Source: JAFDVL01 sp964631865
GTDB taxonomy: Bacteria > Acidobacteriota > Blastocatellia > RBC074
Direction of reading: 5' to 3'
Length of the DNA stretch: 64,000 nt
Assembly: GCA_964631865.1 (NCBI GenBank)
Contig: CAZWAK010000005.1
Location: 40,028 to 104,027, forward strand
The notes beneath the pieces are model-generated. The model made no database searches. It worked only from the letters and a program-made list of their open reading frames with translations, and had not been told where the DNA came from. Shown piece by piece: positions 37,509 to 45,646 of this stretch. The position numbers and the translations under genes were made by a program. How positions within the stretch are numbered: position 1 is the first letter of the stretch; each line of letters starts with the position of its first letter.

Positions 37509-40500
37509 TTATTGCTCGTCATTGTTCGAGCCTGCCGCAGGCGCAGTCGGGCGTGACGGCGTCGTGCGACCCGCGCCCAAATTATCGAAGTTCAGCGCGG
37601 CATTGAAGAGCAGCGCAAAGCTGCCGTGCGTTTGATGTCGCCACATCGGATTGTTTGCAAACATCACGACGTGGCCTTTGCCAACGGGAATGTCTACGAC
37701 CGCCGGACGATTCGCAAGTTCCGAACCACCCGCCAACATCCCGCTCACCAGCAAATTGTTCTCCGCCGCAAAGCGCAGCACGATGCGCGGACGCAGGTTC
37801 GCGGGCGGCAATTGCCCGGCAAGCTGATTGCGAAACTCTTCCGGAATACCGTCGGGATTCGGCGCAGCGGGCGGCACGGCGACGGGCGCGCGGCCTTGCG
37901 GAATGTCGGGATCGGTCGCCGTGCCGCGTCCGGTCGGACGACCTTGCTGCTGTCCGCCTTGTCCGCCAAAGCCGCCGCCGCCACCACCACCAAAACCAAT
38001 GCCGCCGAGTGCGCTGACTTGCAACAGCGGCGCTTGGCTGAAGTACACCGCAAGCTTTTCATCGTAGCCATACGCAATCGGACTCTTGCGGTCGGCAAAT
38101 GTGGCGTTCATCACCGAGCCGCGCGCCATCAACGTGCGCGCTTCAGAAATCGAAACGCCTTCCGTAATGCCGAAGTCAATCGGGATCGCGGCGTTGTTGC
38201 CGATGGTCACGAACAGGCCGCCGCCTTCGATGAACTTCTGCAAATGCGCCACGCCGATGACGCCCATGCCGCCGCGCATATCGGCGGTCGTGTCCGGTGA
38301 ATCGCCCATATTCGGCGTGAGGTCAGATTTCTGCCAGGGGATCGGCGCATCGCCTTCGCCGCGATGCGGAACGCCGCGCACGAGCGATTGTGCTGTGCCG
38401 CCGACCGGCCCCCAAATGATGACATCAAATTTATCGCGCAGGTTCGGCGTGTCGCGGATGACGTGATCGGAAATGTATGTGTACGGAATGCCGAGCCGGT
38501 CGAATTCGATGCGATACCAGCCTTCATTTTGCGTGTTCGTCCACGTATGCACGAGCGCGATGCGCGGCACGGCGAGCGCGTGCGATTTGATTTCGGGCAG
38601 CTTGTCTACGGCGTTAACTGTGACGCCGAGTTCGGTCGCAGCTTGCGTCAGTTTCGCCGCCACATCGCCGCCTGCTTTGATGAGGTACGAACCCGCGTTG
38701 TATTGCTTGTCGCCAATTTTGAAGCTGTCTTCGGCGGCGTCAATCTTCACGTCTTTCAAGCGGAAGCGCAATTGCGTGAGCGCGCTTTCGGCGTTGTTGT
38801 TGATGACCCAGCCGGCGGTGGCGGAGCCGACAACTTTGCCTGTCACTTTCGCCATCCCGTTCGTCAACGTCATCGGCGCATCGAGGATCGCGGTGTCTTT
38901 CACGCGCACGGTTTTCACGTTGCGCAAGGGGCCAAGCGTCCAGCCCGTGTCGTCATAGGGACGCGGATCGTTGACGTTGTAATACTGCGTGTCGAGCAGC
39001 ATATCGGCCATCCGCGAATACGGTTGATCCATTCGCACGATGTAGCTTCCGGCAGGGAATTTGCCGTCTTTGGTTTCGATTTCACGGTCGGTCTTGTGAA
39101 CTTCGCAGCCTTGCATCTTGAGCAGGTTGACGAGGTCAGCGGCTTCGTTCGGGCGCGTCTCATCGCCGGGCAAAACATACGCCGCCGGGCCTTCGGTGCG
39201 TCCCTTCGCCACCGAGCGTTTGCTCTTCAGGTAAAAATTATTCAGGAACTTGTCTTTGTTGTTGGCGACGTAATTCATCGCAAACAGAATCGCGCTCTGC
39301 TGCAAATTGACGTTGTTGCGAATTGACCATTTCACGCGCGGCAGCGGTGGATTCGGGCGAAACCACGTGCGTGTGCTTGCCGCGCCGACATTGATGTCTC
39401 TGGTGTCTGCGCCGCCGTTGCCTTGTGTTTCGTAAAAGCGGCCAATCGAGTTGTGCCCGTTCGCCACATAAAACATGTAATTCGGTGCCCAGCCATCGTA
39501 AAAGCCGTGCGTCCACACGCCGGGCACGCCGCGCTTCGTCATCTCGTCAATCTCGTGATACGCCAGCATCTGCCATTCGTTGACGACCATCGGGTCGAGC
39601 CAGGCGTTGTACGGCCCTGTGCCCGTCGAGGTGTACAAAAACGGCACGGATTCGTGCAGGTCGTGCAGCACGGTCGGGTGATATTCGAGGAACGTCGCCA
39701 TTTGATTGCGCGTCAGGGCGAGCGCCATCCCCATTGAATCGCGGTTGTTGTCATGCGCAACGTATTTGCCCCAATACAGCAGGCTCGGCGCGCGTTTGCC
39801 TTCGTTGGCTTTGCGCCAATTATAGAGGTCAACCATCATGTCGCGCCCGTCTACTTCGAGCGTCGGCGTAATCAGCACAATCACGTTTTTGCGAATGGCT
39901 TGCATGAACGGCGTTTCCTCGACCGCGAGGCGATAGGCCATTTCCATCAACATTTCGGGGCTGCCGGTTTCGGGCGAGTGAATCGAACCGCTCGCCCAAT
40001 AAATCGCTTTGCCATCGCTGATGAGCTTTTGTGCGTTGGCATCCGTGAGCCTGCGCGGGTCGCCGAGTTTCGCCGTGATGTCTTTGTACTTCGCCAGATT
40101 TGCCAACGTCGTTTCATCGCCGACCGCAATCAATAACTGCTCGCGTCCGAGTTCGCTCTTTTCCGGCGCGGTGAAAACTTTGACGCGCGGCGTCGCTTTT
40201 TCCAGTTCGCGGTAATAGCGATGCTGGTCTTTCGTGTACGTCAGCTTGTTCGGCGTGCCGACGGGATAACCCAGTATTTTCGCAGGGCTAGGCACTTTGT
40301 CCGACGCGGGCAAGTGATCCACGAGTTCGGTCAGGAAAAATTTCTCGGTCGTGTTTTTCAGGATCGAAGCGGTGTAATCCGCATCATTGGTTTGCGGCGC
40401 AGCGGCGGGCGCAGCTTTGGCATCGGCTTTCTTGGCCTTTTGCGCAAAGGTGAACGAGGCGCAAACGATCAGCAACAGCACGGACAGCAGCAAGAATGGA

Positions 40501-40511
40501 CGGCGTGACAT
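37509..40511 (-). CDS. Secreted M14-family zinc carboxypeptidase, large
   Basis: 1000 residues. A signal peptide (about 1-23, ending TFAQ) precedes an M14 domain with H-S-P-E in GSIHSPETGSPEM (zinc ligands H and E), and a third histidine and glutamate in DLHESVPFL. After about residue 420 comes a long extension with a glycine-rich stretch (GGIGFGGGGGGGFGGQGG) near 860 and a C-terminal domain probably of the class I glutamine-amidotransferase-like fold, as in other large acidobacterial M14 proteins. Role: extracellular or periplasmic peptide degradation. Start ATG 40511 has GGAGGA upstream. A repeat follows its stop. Confidence 0.92.
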   Translation of the reverse strand: MSRRPFLLLSVLLLIVCASFTFAQKAKKADAKAAPAAAPQTNDADYTASILKNTTEKFFLTELVDHLPASDKVPSPAKILGYPVGTPNKLTYTKDQHRYYRELEKATPRVKVFTAPEKSELGREQLLIAVGDETTLANLAKYKDITAKLGDPRRLTDANAQKLISDGKAIYWASGSIHSPETGSPEMLMEMAYRLAVEETPFMQAIRKNVIVLITPTLEVDGRDMMVDLYNWRKANEGKRAPSLLYWGKYVAHDNNRDSMGMALALTRNQMATFLEYHPTVLHDLHESVPFLYTSTGTGPYNAWLDPMVVNEWQMLAYHEIDEMTKRGVPGVWTHGFYDGWAPNYMFYVANGHNSIGRFYETQGNGGADTRDINVGAASTRTWFRPNPPLPRVKWSIRNNVNLQQSAILFAMNYVANNKDKFLNNFYLKSKRSVAKGRTEGPAAYVLPGDETRPNEAADLVNLLKMQGCEVHKTDREIETKDGKFPAGSYIVRMDQPYSRMADMLLDTQYYNVNDPRPYDDTGWTLGPLRNVKTVRVKDTAILDAPMTLTNGMAKVTGKVVGSATAGWVINNNAESALTQLRFRLKDVKIDAAEDSFKIGDKQYNAGSYLIKAGGDVAAKLTQAATELGVTVNAVDKLPEIKSHALAVPRIALVHTWTNTQNEGWYRIEFDRLGIPYTYISDHVIRDTPNLRDKFDVIIWGPVGGTAQSLVRGVPHRGEGDAPIPWQKSDLTPNMGDSPDTTADMRGGMGVIGVAHLQKFIEGGGLFVTIGNNAAIPIDFGITEGVSISEARTLMARGSVMNATFADRKSPIAYGYDEKLAVYFSQAPLLQVSALGGIGFGGGGGGGFGGQGGQQQGRPTGRGTATDPDIPQGRAPVAVPPAAPNPDGIPEEFRNQLAGQLPPANLRPRIVLRFAAENNLLVSGMLAGGSELANRPAVVDIPVGKGHVVMFANNPMWRHQTHGSFALLFNAALNFDNLGAGRTTPSRPTAPAAGSNNDEQ

Positions 40512-40602
40512 GGGGTGTTCCTCCGTTTCGGGTTTTGCATTGAAGTACAGTCGCAAAGACGTGGCAAAGGATATGGCAGTTGCGAAGATTTGGGAAGCTA
40601 CC

Positions 40603-40633
40603 GTAGCGCAAACTGTCAGTTTGCGAGGTCTAC
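40603..40633. repeat. Short palindrome, REP-like
   Basis: Centre CGCAAACTG-t-CAGTTTGCG (40607-40625) has perfect 9-bp arms and a single-base centre, flanked by GTAG on the left and CTAC on the right. Its frame (GTAGCGC...GCG...TAC) is like the palindromes at 42072 and 49663 although the core differs. Confidence 0.6.
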
Positions 40634-40650
40634 AAGAGAATTTTGCAGAA

Positions 40651-42000
40651 CTAGACTCTTGTCCAAACCCAATACGCCATCAAACACGAAATGATGATGG
40701 TGCAAATCCACAAGGCAACGGTCACAATCTTCGGCGGGCGCAGTTCTTTCGGGATGTAGCGATGATGCAGCACGAGCGCGCCGATGCCGATGATGGGCAG
40801 CATCAACGATTGCGCGATGCCGCCCGCGAGCACCATTTTCACGGGCGTTTGGAAGTAGAAAAACAGCACGACCGGGATAATCAGCGAGATGACGACGTAG
40901 CCATTGCGAAACTTCACGCGCGTGGCGTAATCATCGCTGCGAAACGCGCCCGTCAAGCGCATCATATCGGCAAACACCCGCGAGTTCGCCGCTGTTGCCG
41001 CGAAGATTGTGCCGTAGAGTGTGACGATTGCGCCCGCATAAAACAACCACTTTGCCCAGCCGCCGAACGTTTGCGTGTAAATGTTCGAGAGCACCGAAAT
41101 CATCTCGGTTTCTTTGTTGCCGGGAATCAAACCCATCCCGTGCAACACGCCCGCGCCGAGCAAAAAAAAGGCAATCGTGGCGACGGTGTAAATCAACATC
41201 GAAGCCAAAATATCCACGTGCATCACCTTCACCCAACCGCGCGCCCGCACCACCCAATCGTACGAACCATCGTATCTCCCGGCAAAGCGCGCATAGCCTT
41301 TTTCGACGCACCAGTACGGATACATAAACAACTCTGACGCGCCGACACCGACAATGCCGAACACGGCGACGGCTTGCGACAACCCCGCCTCCGGCATTTT
41401 GAACTTCAAACCTTCCGCCGCCGCTGCCCACGAAAAATATTGCGGCATTTGCGTGAGCAGCAACGCCGACAGCAAGGTCAGCAACGTGAACAACGCGACT
41501 TTGACAACCGCGATGCCTTCGATGCGTTCGTAGCCGCCGCCGAGCAACAAAAACAACGTCAGCGCGAGCAACAGCATCACCCACACGGGCACAGAAATCG
41601 CGGGCACAAGCAGGTTCATCACCTGCGCCACGCCGCCAAACATCGCGCCAAGTTGCATCAACGTAATCATCGTCATCACAAACCATGCGACCACGATCCA
41701 ATTCAATTTGAAGCGCGGCCCCGGCACACGATTGAGGCCGGCCAGCCCCGTCTCGCCGCTCGCAATCGTGAAACGTCCGAGTTCGGCTTGAATCACCGGC
41801 TTGATGAAACAACTCAGTAAAATGATCCACAAACCGACATAGCCGATTTGCGCGCCGAGGTTCGTCGTCGCAATCAATTCGCCGGAGCCGACGATGGACG
41901 CGGCCAAAATCATGCCCGGCCCGATGCGCCGGAGCGCGCCGGAAAACGTGGCCGGTGGAGCTTCAATGTCTTCGGGGAGTAGTTGGTAGGGGTCTTTCAT
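40651..42000 (-). CDS. NRAMP-family-like metal transporter lacking DPGN
   Basis: 449 residues with about 11 membrane segments and an overall NRAMP/MntH-like pattern (GPGMILAASIVGSGELIATT in the first helix; ISVPVWVMLLLAL; ATAANSRVFADMMR). The metal-binding DPGN of canonical NRAMPs is replaced by GSGE (38-41), and the helix-6 MPH motif is not seen. Divergent NRAMP relatives lacking these residues transport other ions or substrates (for example Mg2+ or Al3+ in some groups), so manganese or iron uptake should not be assumed. Start ATG 42000; a TTG seven codons upstream is less likely. Confidence 0.8.
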   Translation of the reverse strand: MKDPYQLLPEDIEAPPATFSGALRRIGPGMILAASIVGSGELIATTNLGAQIGYVGLWIILLSCFIKPVIQAELGRFTIASGETGLAGLNRVPGPRFKLNWIVVAWFVMTMITLMQLGAMFGGVAQVMNLLVPAISVPVWVMLLLALTLFLLLGGGYERIEGIAVVKVALFTLLTLLSALLLTQMPQYFSWAAAAEGLKFKMPEAGLSQAVAVFGIVGVGASELFMYPYWCVEKGYARFAGRYDGSYDWVVRARGWVKVMHVDILASMLIYTVATIAFFLLGAGVLHGMGLIPGNKETEMISVLSNIYTQTFGGWAKWLFYAGAIVTLYGTIFAATAANSRVFADMMRLTGAFRSDDYATRVKFRNGYVVISLIIPVVLFFYFQTPVKMVLAGGIAQSLMLPIIGIGALVLHHRYIPKELRPPKIVTVALWICTIIISCLMAYWVWTRV

Positions 42001-42046
42001 AAGGTATAGCACCGCAATCAATCGCGTGCGGAATCTTCGCGTTCAG

Positions 42047-42168
42047 TACTCTGTAAAGTAAATTTTGAAGTGTAGCGCGATTTGGTAAATCGCGTGCCTT
42101 CGCTAGGTAAGCCCCGCGATTTACCAAATCGCGTTACGTCTTTGCCAAGAAACTTAATTTACAGAGTA
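42047..42168. mobile_element. MITE-like element, 122 bp
   Basis: Terminal inverted repeats TACTCTGTAAA (42047-42057) and TTTACAGAGTA (42158-42168) are perfect over 11 bp and 17 of 19 when extended. TTCAG is directly repeated on both sides (42042-42046 and 42169-42173), as in a 5-bp target-site duplication. Inside lie two 23-nt arms (42072-42094, 42115-42137) that pair with one mismatch and are each palindromic around CGCGATTT. There is no coding capacity. This is the layout of a non-autonomous transposon; no matching transposase is in the window. Confidence 0.75.
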
Positions 42169-42237
42169 TTCAGTTTGTTGGCAGTGAACGCCGCCAAAAT
42201 AAAACGCGGCGACGCAAGAGTAAAGAGCGCAGGCCGC

Positions 42238-42570
42238 TCATTTCGCTGACCTTTCAAAACCATAATCGCGCTCGACTTTGCAGACGCGCGTTTTGAAGGC
42301 CTGATACCAAACTTCGTAGCCCTGCTGCTGCGCCAGCTTGTGTTCGGCTTGTTGATGCCAGTGACGAATCGCCTCTTCGCTGGCCCAATACGAAATCGTG
42401 ATGCCCAAACCGTCGCGCACCGACTCAATGCCGAGAAAGCCCGGCATCGTCGCGCCGAGTTCAACCATTTGTTCGGCCATTGCTTCATAGCCGTGATCGC
42501 CTGCGGTGCGCAGGTTCGTGAAAATCACGGCGTAATACGGCGGTTCTGGTGTGTTTGCGATTTGTGACAT
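42238..42570 (-). CDS. Antibiotic biosynthesis monooxygenase-like (ABM) protein
   Basis: 110 residues of the dimeric ferredoxin-like fold. Typical parts are YYAVIFTNLRT at the N-terminus, MPGFLGIESVRDGLGITISYWASEEAIRHWHQQAEH in two adjoining pieces, and the conserved W-x-x-x-x-x-H helix. Members include quinol monooxygenases and heme-degrading enzymes, and many only stress-related proteins. Start ATG 42570; the much longer open frame overlaps thpR and is rejected. Last gene of the zinc-ribbon/mvaB/thpR operon, 5 bp after thpR. Confidence 0.88.
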   Translation of the reverse strand: MSQIANTPEPPYYAVIFTNLRTAGDHGYEAMAEQMVELGATMPGFLGIESVRDGLGITISYWASEEAIRHWHQQAEHKLAQQQGYEVWYQAFKTRVCKVERDYGFERSAK

Positions 42571-42575
42571 AGCAG

Positions 42576-43136
42576 TCAACCTTCCTTCAATTGGCAATGT
42601 GCGAGCGGCGTGTAAATCGAACCCGCCGGATGTAATTGACTCTGCATCACGACGAGTTCGGAAACCGTAAACGACAACGCGGGCAGTTCTGCCATCAGCA
42701 ATTTCGCCCTGACTGCCGCTTCGTTGAGGCGGCTTTTGACGCGCCCCAACGTCAGGTGCGGATTGAAGCCGCGCGTTTCTTTCGCAAAGCCAAGCGCGTG
42801 CAAGTTCGTGTCCAATTGACGCTGCAACGATTGCAATTTGTCCATCGCGCCCGCCAAGCCGACCCACAACACTTTCGGCTGCTTCACGTTTGGAAACACG
42901 CCTGTGCTTTTGATGCTCAACAAAAACGAATCGGCGCTCACAGCCGCGTCATTACAGGCGTTGGTGATCTCTGAGATTTGCTTTGCGTCTACTTCGCCGA
43001 GGAATTTGAGCGTCAGATGCAAGTTGTCGGGCTTTGTCCACGCGACGTCCGCGCGCGCTTGCCGCAAGTCGTTTTGCAACGCCGCGAGCGCGGCTTTGAC
43101 TTCATTGGGCAATTCGATGGCGATGAAAGTTCTCAT
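42576..43136 (-). CDS. thpR: RNA 2',3'-cyclic phosphodiesterase
   Basis: 186 residues of the 2H phosphoesterase superfamily with both H-x-T-L motifs, HLTL at residue 40 and HLTL at 127. The N-terminus MRTFIAIELP is characteristic. It opens 2',3'-cyclic phosphates at RNA ends (once named LigT, 2'-5' RNA ligase). ATG overlaps the HMG-CoA lyase stop by 4 bp (ATGA), so it is translationally coupled, though no metabolic link is obvious. Confidence 0.95.
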   Translation of the reverse strand: MRTFIAIELPNEVKAALAALQNDLRQARADVAWTKPDNLHLTLKFLGEVDAKQISEITNACNDAAVSADSFLLSIKSTGVFPNVKQPKVLWVGLAGAMDKLQSLQRQLDTNLHALGFAKETRGFNPHLTLGRVKSRLNEAAVRAKLLMAELPALSFTVSELVVMQSQLHPAGSIYTPLAHCQLKEG

Positions 43137-44014
43137 GCTTCCGGCGTGACCATCGCGCGCGCTGCGACGGCTAAGGCTTTGAGCTTGTCCAAATCCATGC
43201 CCGTTGCAATGCCCATCGCGTGCAGCAGATTCACGACGCGCTCCGTAGCGACATTGCCCGTCGCGCCTTTCGTAAATTGACAGCCGCCCAACTCGCCAAT
43301 CGAAGCGTCAAACGCCGTCGCGCCGCCTTGCATCGCGGCGACAATATTGGCGAGCGCCATGCGTTGCGTGTCGTGAAAATGCCCGGCGAGCGTGGCGTCC
43401 GGCCATTTGTCTTTGACGCGCGCAAAGACTTCATAGATGTGATTCGGAGCCGCCGCGCCGAGCGTGTCTGACAATGCCACTTCGTCCGCGCCGAGCCGCA
43501 AGTATTCATCCGCGAGCTTGACCGTTTGTTCGACCGGCACTTTGCCTTCGTGCGGGCAAACGAAGGCGACGCCAATTGCCCCGCGCACGCGCATCCCGTC
43601 GGCTTTGGCTTTTTCGACGATTGCTGCAAATTGCCGCATCGAATCCTCAACACTCATATTCACGTTGCGCCGATTGAGCGATTCGGTCGCCGCGACGACG
43701 AAGCCGACTTCTTTCACCAAGCCCGTCGCCTTCGCGCGGGCGTAGCCCTTTTCGTTCGGAATCAAGACTTGATACTGCGTGCTGCCGTCGTGCGGGATTG
43801 CCTGCAAGACTTCCGCCGCGTCGGCGAGTTGTGGCACCCATTTCGGCGAGACGAACGACGTGACTTCAATCTTCGGAACGCCAGCGTCAATCAACGCGTG
43901 AATGAGTTGCACCTTCTTTTCGGTCGGCACAAGCACCGGTTCCGATTGCAAGCCATCGCGCGGGCTGACATCAATGATGGTGACGTTCTTGGGGAACGAT
44001 AAAGGATGGAACAT
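43133..44014 (-). CDS. mvaB: Hydroxymethylglutaryl-CoA lyase
   Basis: 293 residues, a TIM barrel of the DRE-metallolyase group. The DRE-like motif SPRDGLQ is near residue 17, metal-binding HFHDT in AGHFHDTQRMALANI, and the catalytic-cysteine loop appears as GGCQFTKGATGNVATE. It cleaves HMG-CoA to acetyl-CoA and acetoacetate (leucine and ketone metabolism). A GGAG site precedes ATG 44014. No other leucine-degradation genes are adjacent. It is co-transcribed with thpR and the ABM gene, probably from the zinc-ribbon gene upstream. Confidence 0.95.
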   Translation of the reverse strand: MFHPLSFPKNVTIIDVSPRDGLQSEPVLVPTEKKVQLIHALIDAGVPKIEVTSFVSPKWVPQLADAAEVLQAIPHDGSTQYQVLIPNEKGYARAKATGLVKEVGFVVAATESLNRRNVNMSVEDSMRQFAAIVEKAKADGMRVRGAIGVAFVCPHEGKVPVEQTVKLADEYLRLGADEVALSDTLGAAAPNHIYEVFARVKDKWPDATLAGHFHDTQRMALANIVAAMQGGATAFDASIGELGGCQFTKGATGNVATERVVNLLHAMGIATGMDLDKLKALAVAARAMVTPEA

Positions 44015-44032
44015 GAAGTTCTCCGGGCTTCG

Positions 44033-44737
44033 TTACAAACAGGCATTCGTCTTGCGCTTCTTTTTGTCGAGCGGACTGAGCTTGGTGTCGTCCAAATGAT
44101 AGGTCGTGGTTTCGATGCTCAAGCTGTTGTCGTTTTCGTCCAGCACGCAGCGTTCGACCTCCAATTTGCCGTCGTTGATTTGGGCTTTGAGGATGCCGCC
44201 GTTGGCTTTGTCGCCGCCCTCGAATTCGGCGACGCGCTGCAACTTGCCTTCCTTAATCGCATAGATAAAGCCTTTGGACATCGCTTTGCTGTCGCCCATT
44301 GAATAGGTCACAGTGACAACGGCTTCTTCCATGCCATCGCCGTTCAAATCGCCATAATTGGATTGCACCGCGTTGTCGCCGCCCGGCACCAACACGTTAC
44401 CGACGCGATAACTCATCCGCTTGAAATTGACGGTGCGAATGTCGGTGATGGGCGAGGGCGACGGGCTGGGCGAAGGCGAGGGCGACGGGCTGGGCGACGG
44501 CGATGGACTGGGCGATGGTTTGTTGGCCGCAACCATCGCTTGTTCTGCCTGCTGATTGCGGAGCAGAAAATACAGCGCGCCGATGCCTAAAATCACCACC
44601 GCAATCGTCGTGATGAACAGCGCGTTGCTCGTTTTGTGGCTGCGCAGAATTTGTTCGGGGTCAATGACCTTGTTGCCGCATTTCAAGCAGAAGGTCGAAG
44701 CATCAGGAATTTCCGTCCCGCATTTTGGGCAATACAT
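44033..44737 (-). CDS. Zinc-ribbon membrane protein with Ser-Pro repeat
   Basis: 234 residues. An N-terminal double-CxxC zinc ribbon (CPKC at 3-6 and CLKC at 17-20) is followed by one membrane helix (about 40-60), a run of about twelve Ser-Pro pairs (about 74-97), and a soluble domain with an EF-hand-like DLNGDGMEEAV stretch. The Ser-Pro run is encoded at about 44448-44519 by six-base repeats with varied codons, so it is a selected protein repeat more than a DNA one. Probably cytoplasmic ribbon and periplasmic sensor-like domain. Function unknown. Confidence 0.8.
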   Translation of the reverse strand: MYCPKCGTEIPDASTFCLKCGNKVIDPEQILRSHKTSNALFITTIAVVILGIGALYFLLRNQQAEQAMVAANKPSPSPSPSPSPSPSPSPSPSPSPITDIRTVNFKRMSYRVGNVLVPGGDNAVQSNYGDLNGDGMEEAVVTVTYSMGDSKAMSKGFIYAIKEGKLQRVAEFEGGDKANGGILKAQINDGKLEVERCVLDENDNSLSIETTTYHLDDTKLSPLDKKKRKTNACL

Positions 44738-44757
44738 AATTTTTCAGGTAGTATGGA

Positions 44758-45108
44758 TCAGGCACGCGCCAGAAAGTTTTCCAACACGAAAATCTTGCGC
44801 AAACGAAATGGCAACGGGCTTTCGACCAAAGCGATGGCCTTCAGGCTTTCCATTCCAGCCACAAACCAAGGGGTGTCGCAGGCTTTGATGTCCTGAATCC
44901 ATTGCGGAACAGGGATATGAGTTTCAAGGCATAGCTGTTCCGCTGTCGCCGCCAGAATCGCACTGATTCTTGAATCATCACTGATGAACGGTTCCTTTAG
45001 CAGGGCCAGGTCGCGCGTTCGTCTGAAGTCATCTACGAAACTCATCAAATAGCGCGACCAATTCGCCGGGTCTTTGTCAATCCACTCTTTGCATTCACGT
45101 AAGGTCAT
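44758..45108 (-). CDS. Partner protein of nucleotidyltransferase
   Basis: 116 residues, soluble and helical, starting MTLRECKEWIDKDP; the middle FVDDFRRTRDLALLKEPF and the C-terminal PLPFRLRKIFVLENFLARA are recurring features of small proteins encoded next to DUF6036-like nucleotidyltransferases, as I recall them. Start ATG 45108 overlaps the end of the upstream gene by 14 bp; an earlier TTG lies within the presumed ribosome-binding region. Pairing and overlap suggest a toxin-antitoxin or regulatory two-gene module, unproven. Confidence 0.7.
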   Translation of the reverse strand: MTLRECKEWIDKDPANWSRYLMSFVDDFRRTRDLALLKEPFISDDSRISAILAATAEQLCLETHIPVPQWIQDIKACDTPWFVAGMESLKAIALVESPLPFRLRKIFVLENFLARA

Positions 45109-45625
45109 CTGATTCGAAAAGCTCCTCAACAAAAAACTGCGTCGCAGGCTTAATCATTTGACGCGGGTAATAATTCTCCAAAATTTTGAAAACCTCATCA
45201 GGTGTTTTCAAACCTAGCCGTTGGATCAAAAAAATGATGTCGCCTTTATCCTGTGTATCAACCCGCGCCGCTAGCGTTTTCATTGCCAACAAATAATCGG
45301 GTTCCGGGATATAAACTTGGAGATTCGGAAAATTGAAAAGGATTCGTTGCGGATGCTCGACGACAAATCCTTTTACGGCATCGTTCAGCCAATCTTCCGG
45401 CAGATTGTGTGCTTCGGCGATTTGCTCAACGGCGGTTCTGATTTCCTGTGTCGGACGGAAAACGGCATCAACGTCTTTCGTGGCGGGGCGCGCTTCATAT
45501 ACAACGCACATTACTGCCCCGCCGTACATACAGATTTCACCCTTTGCGCCCAAGCGTTGCAGCGCGGCATCAAGCTCGCGCAAATAGGTTTCAATATCCT
45601 CTTTGGTGAGTAACGCTGAACCCAT
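45095..45625 (-). CDS. DUF6036-like / nucleotidyltransferase-fold protein
   Basis: 176 residues. The N-terminal part contains MYGGAVMCVVYEARPATKDVDAVF in two overlapping parts: a G-G followed by T-K-D-x-D-A, the pattern of a minimal nucleotidyltransferase active site (GG/GS then DxD). The second half is helical. Related proteins (AbiEii-like, MNT) act as antitoxins or toxins with a small partner gene, here directly downstream and overlapping. Not enough is visible to say which role it has. Confidence 0.72.
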   Translation of the reverse strand: MGSALLTKEDIETYLRELDAALQRLGAKGEICMYGGAVMCVVYEARPATKDVDAVFRPTQEIRTAVEQIAEAHNLPEDWLNDAVKGFVVEHPQRILFNFPNLQVYIPEPDYLLAMKTLAARVDTQDKGDIIFLIQRLGLKTPDEVFKILENYYPRQMIKPATQFFVEELFESDDLT

Positions 45626-45646
45626 AATTTTTGCTTCTGGTCATCC

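Noticed and set aside
42000..42180. Possible rho-independent terminator for thpR/ABM or NRAMP genes at the palindrome 42072-42137
   Set aside because: There is no T-tract, and the surrounding terminal repeats and target duplication point to an inserted element.
44448..44519. DNA microsatellite in the zinc-ribbon gene
   Set aside because: The codons for Ser and Pro vary between units, so the repeat is maintained at protein level rather than by recent slippage.
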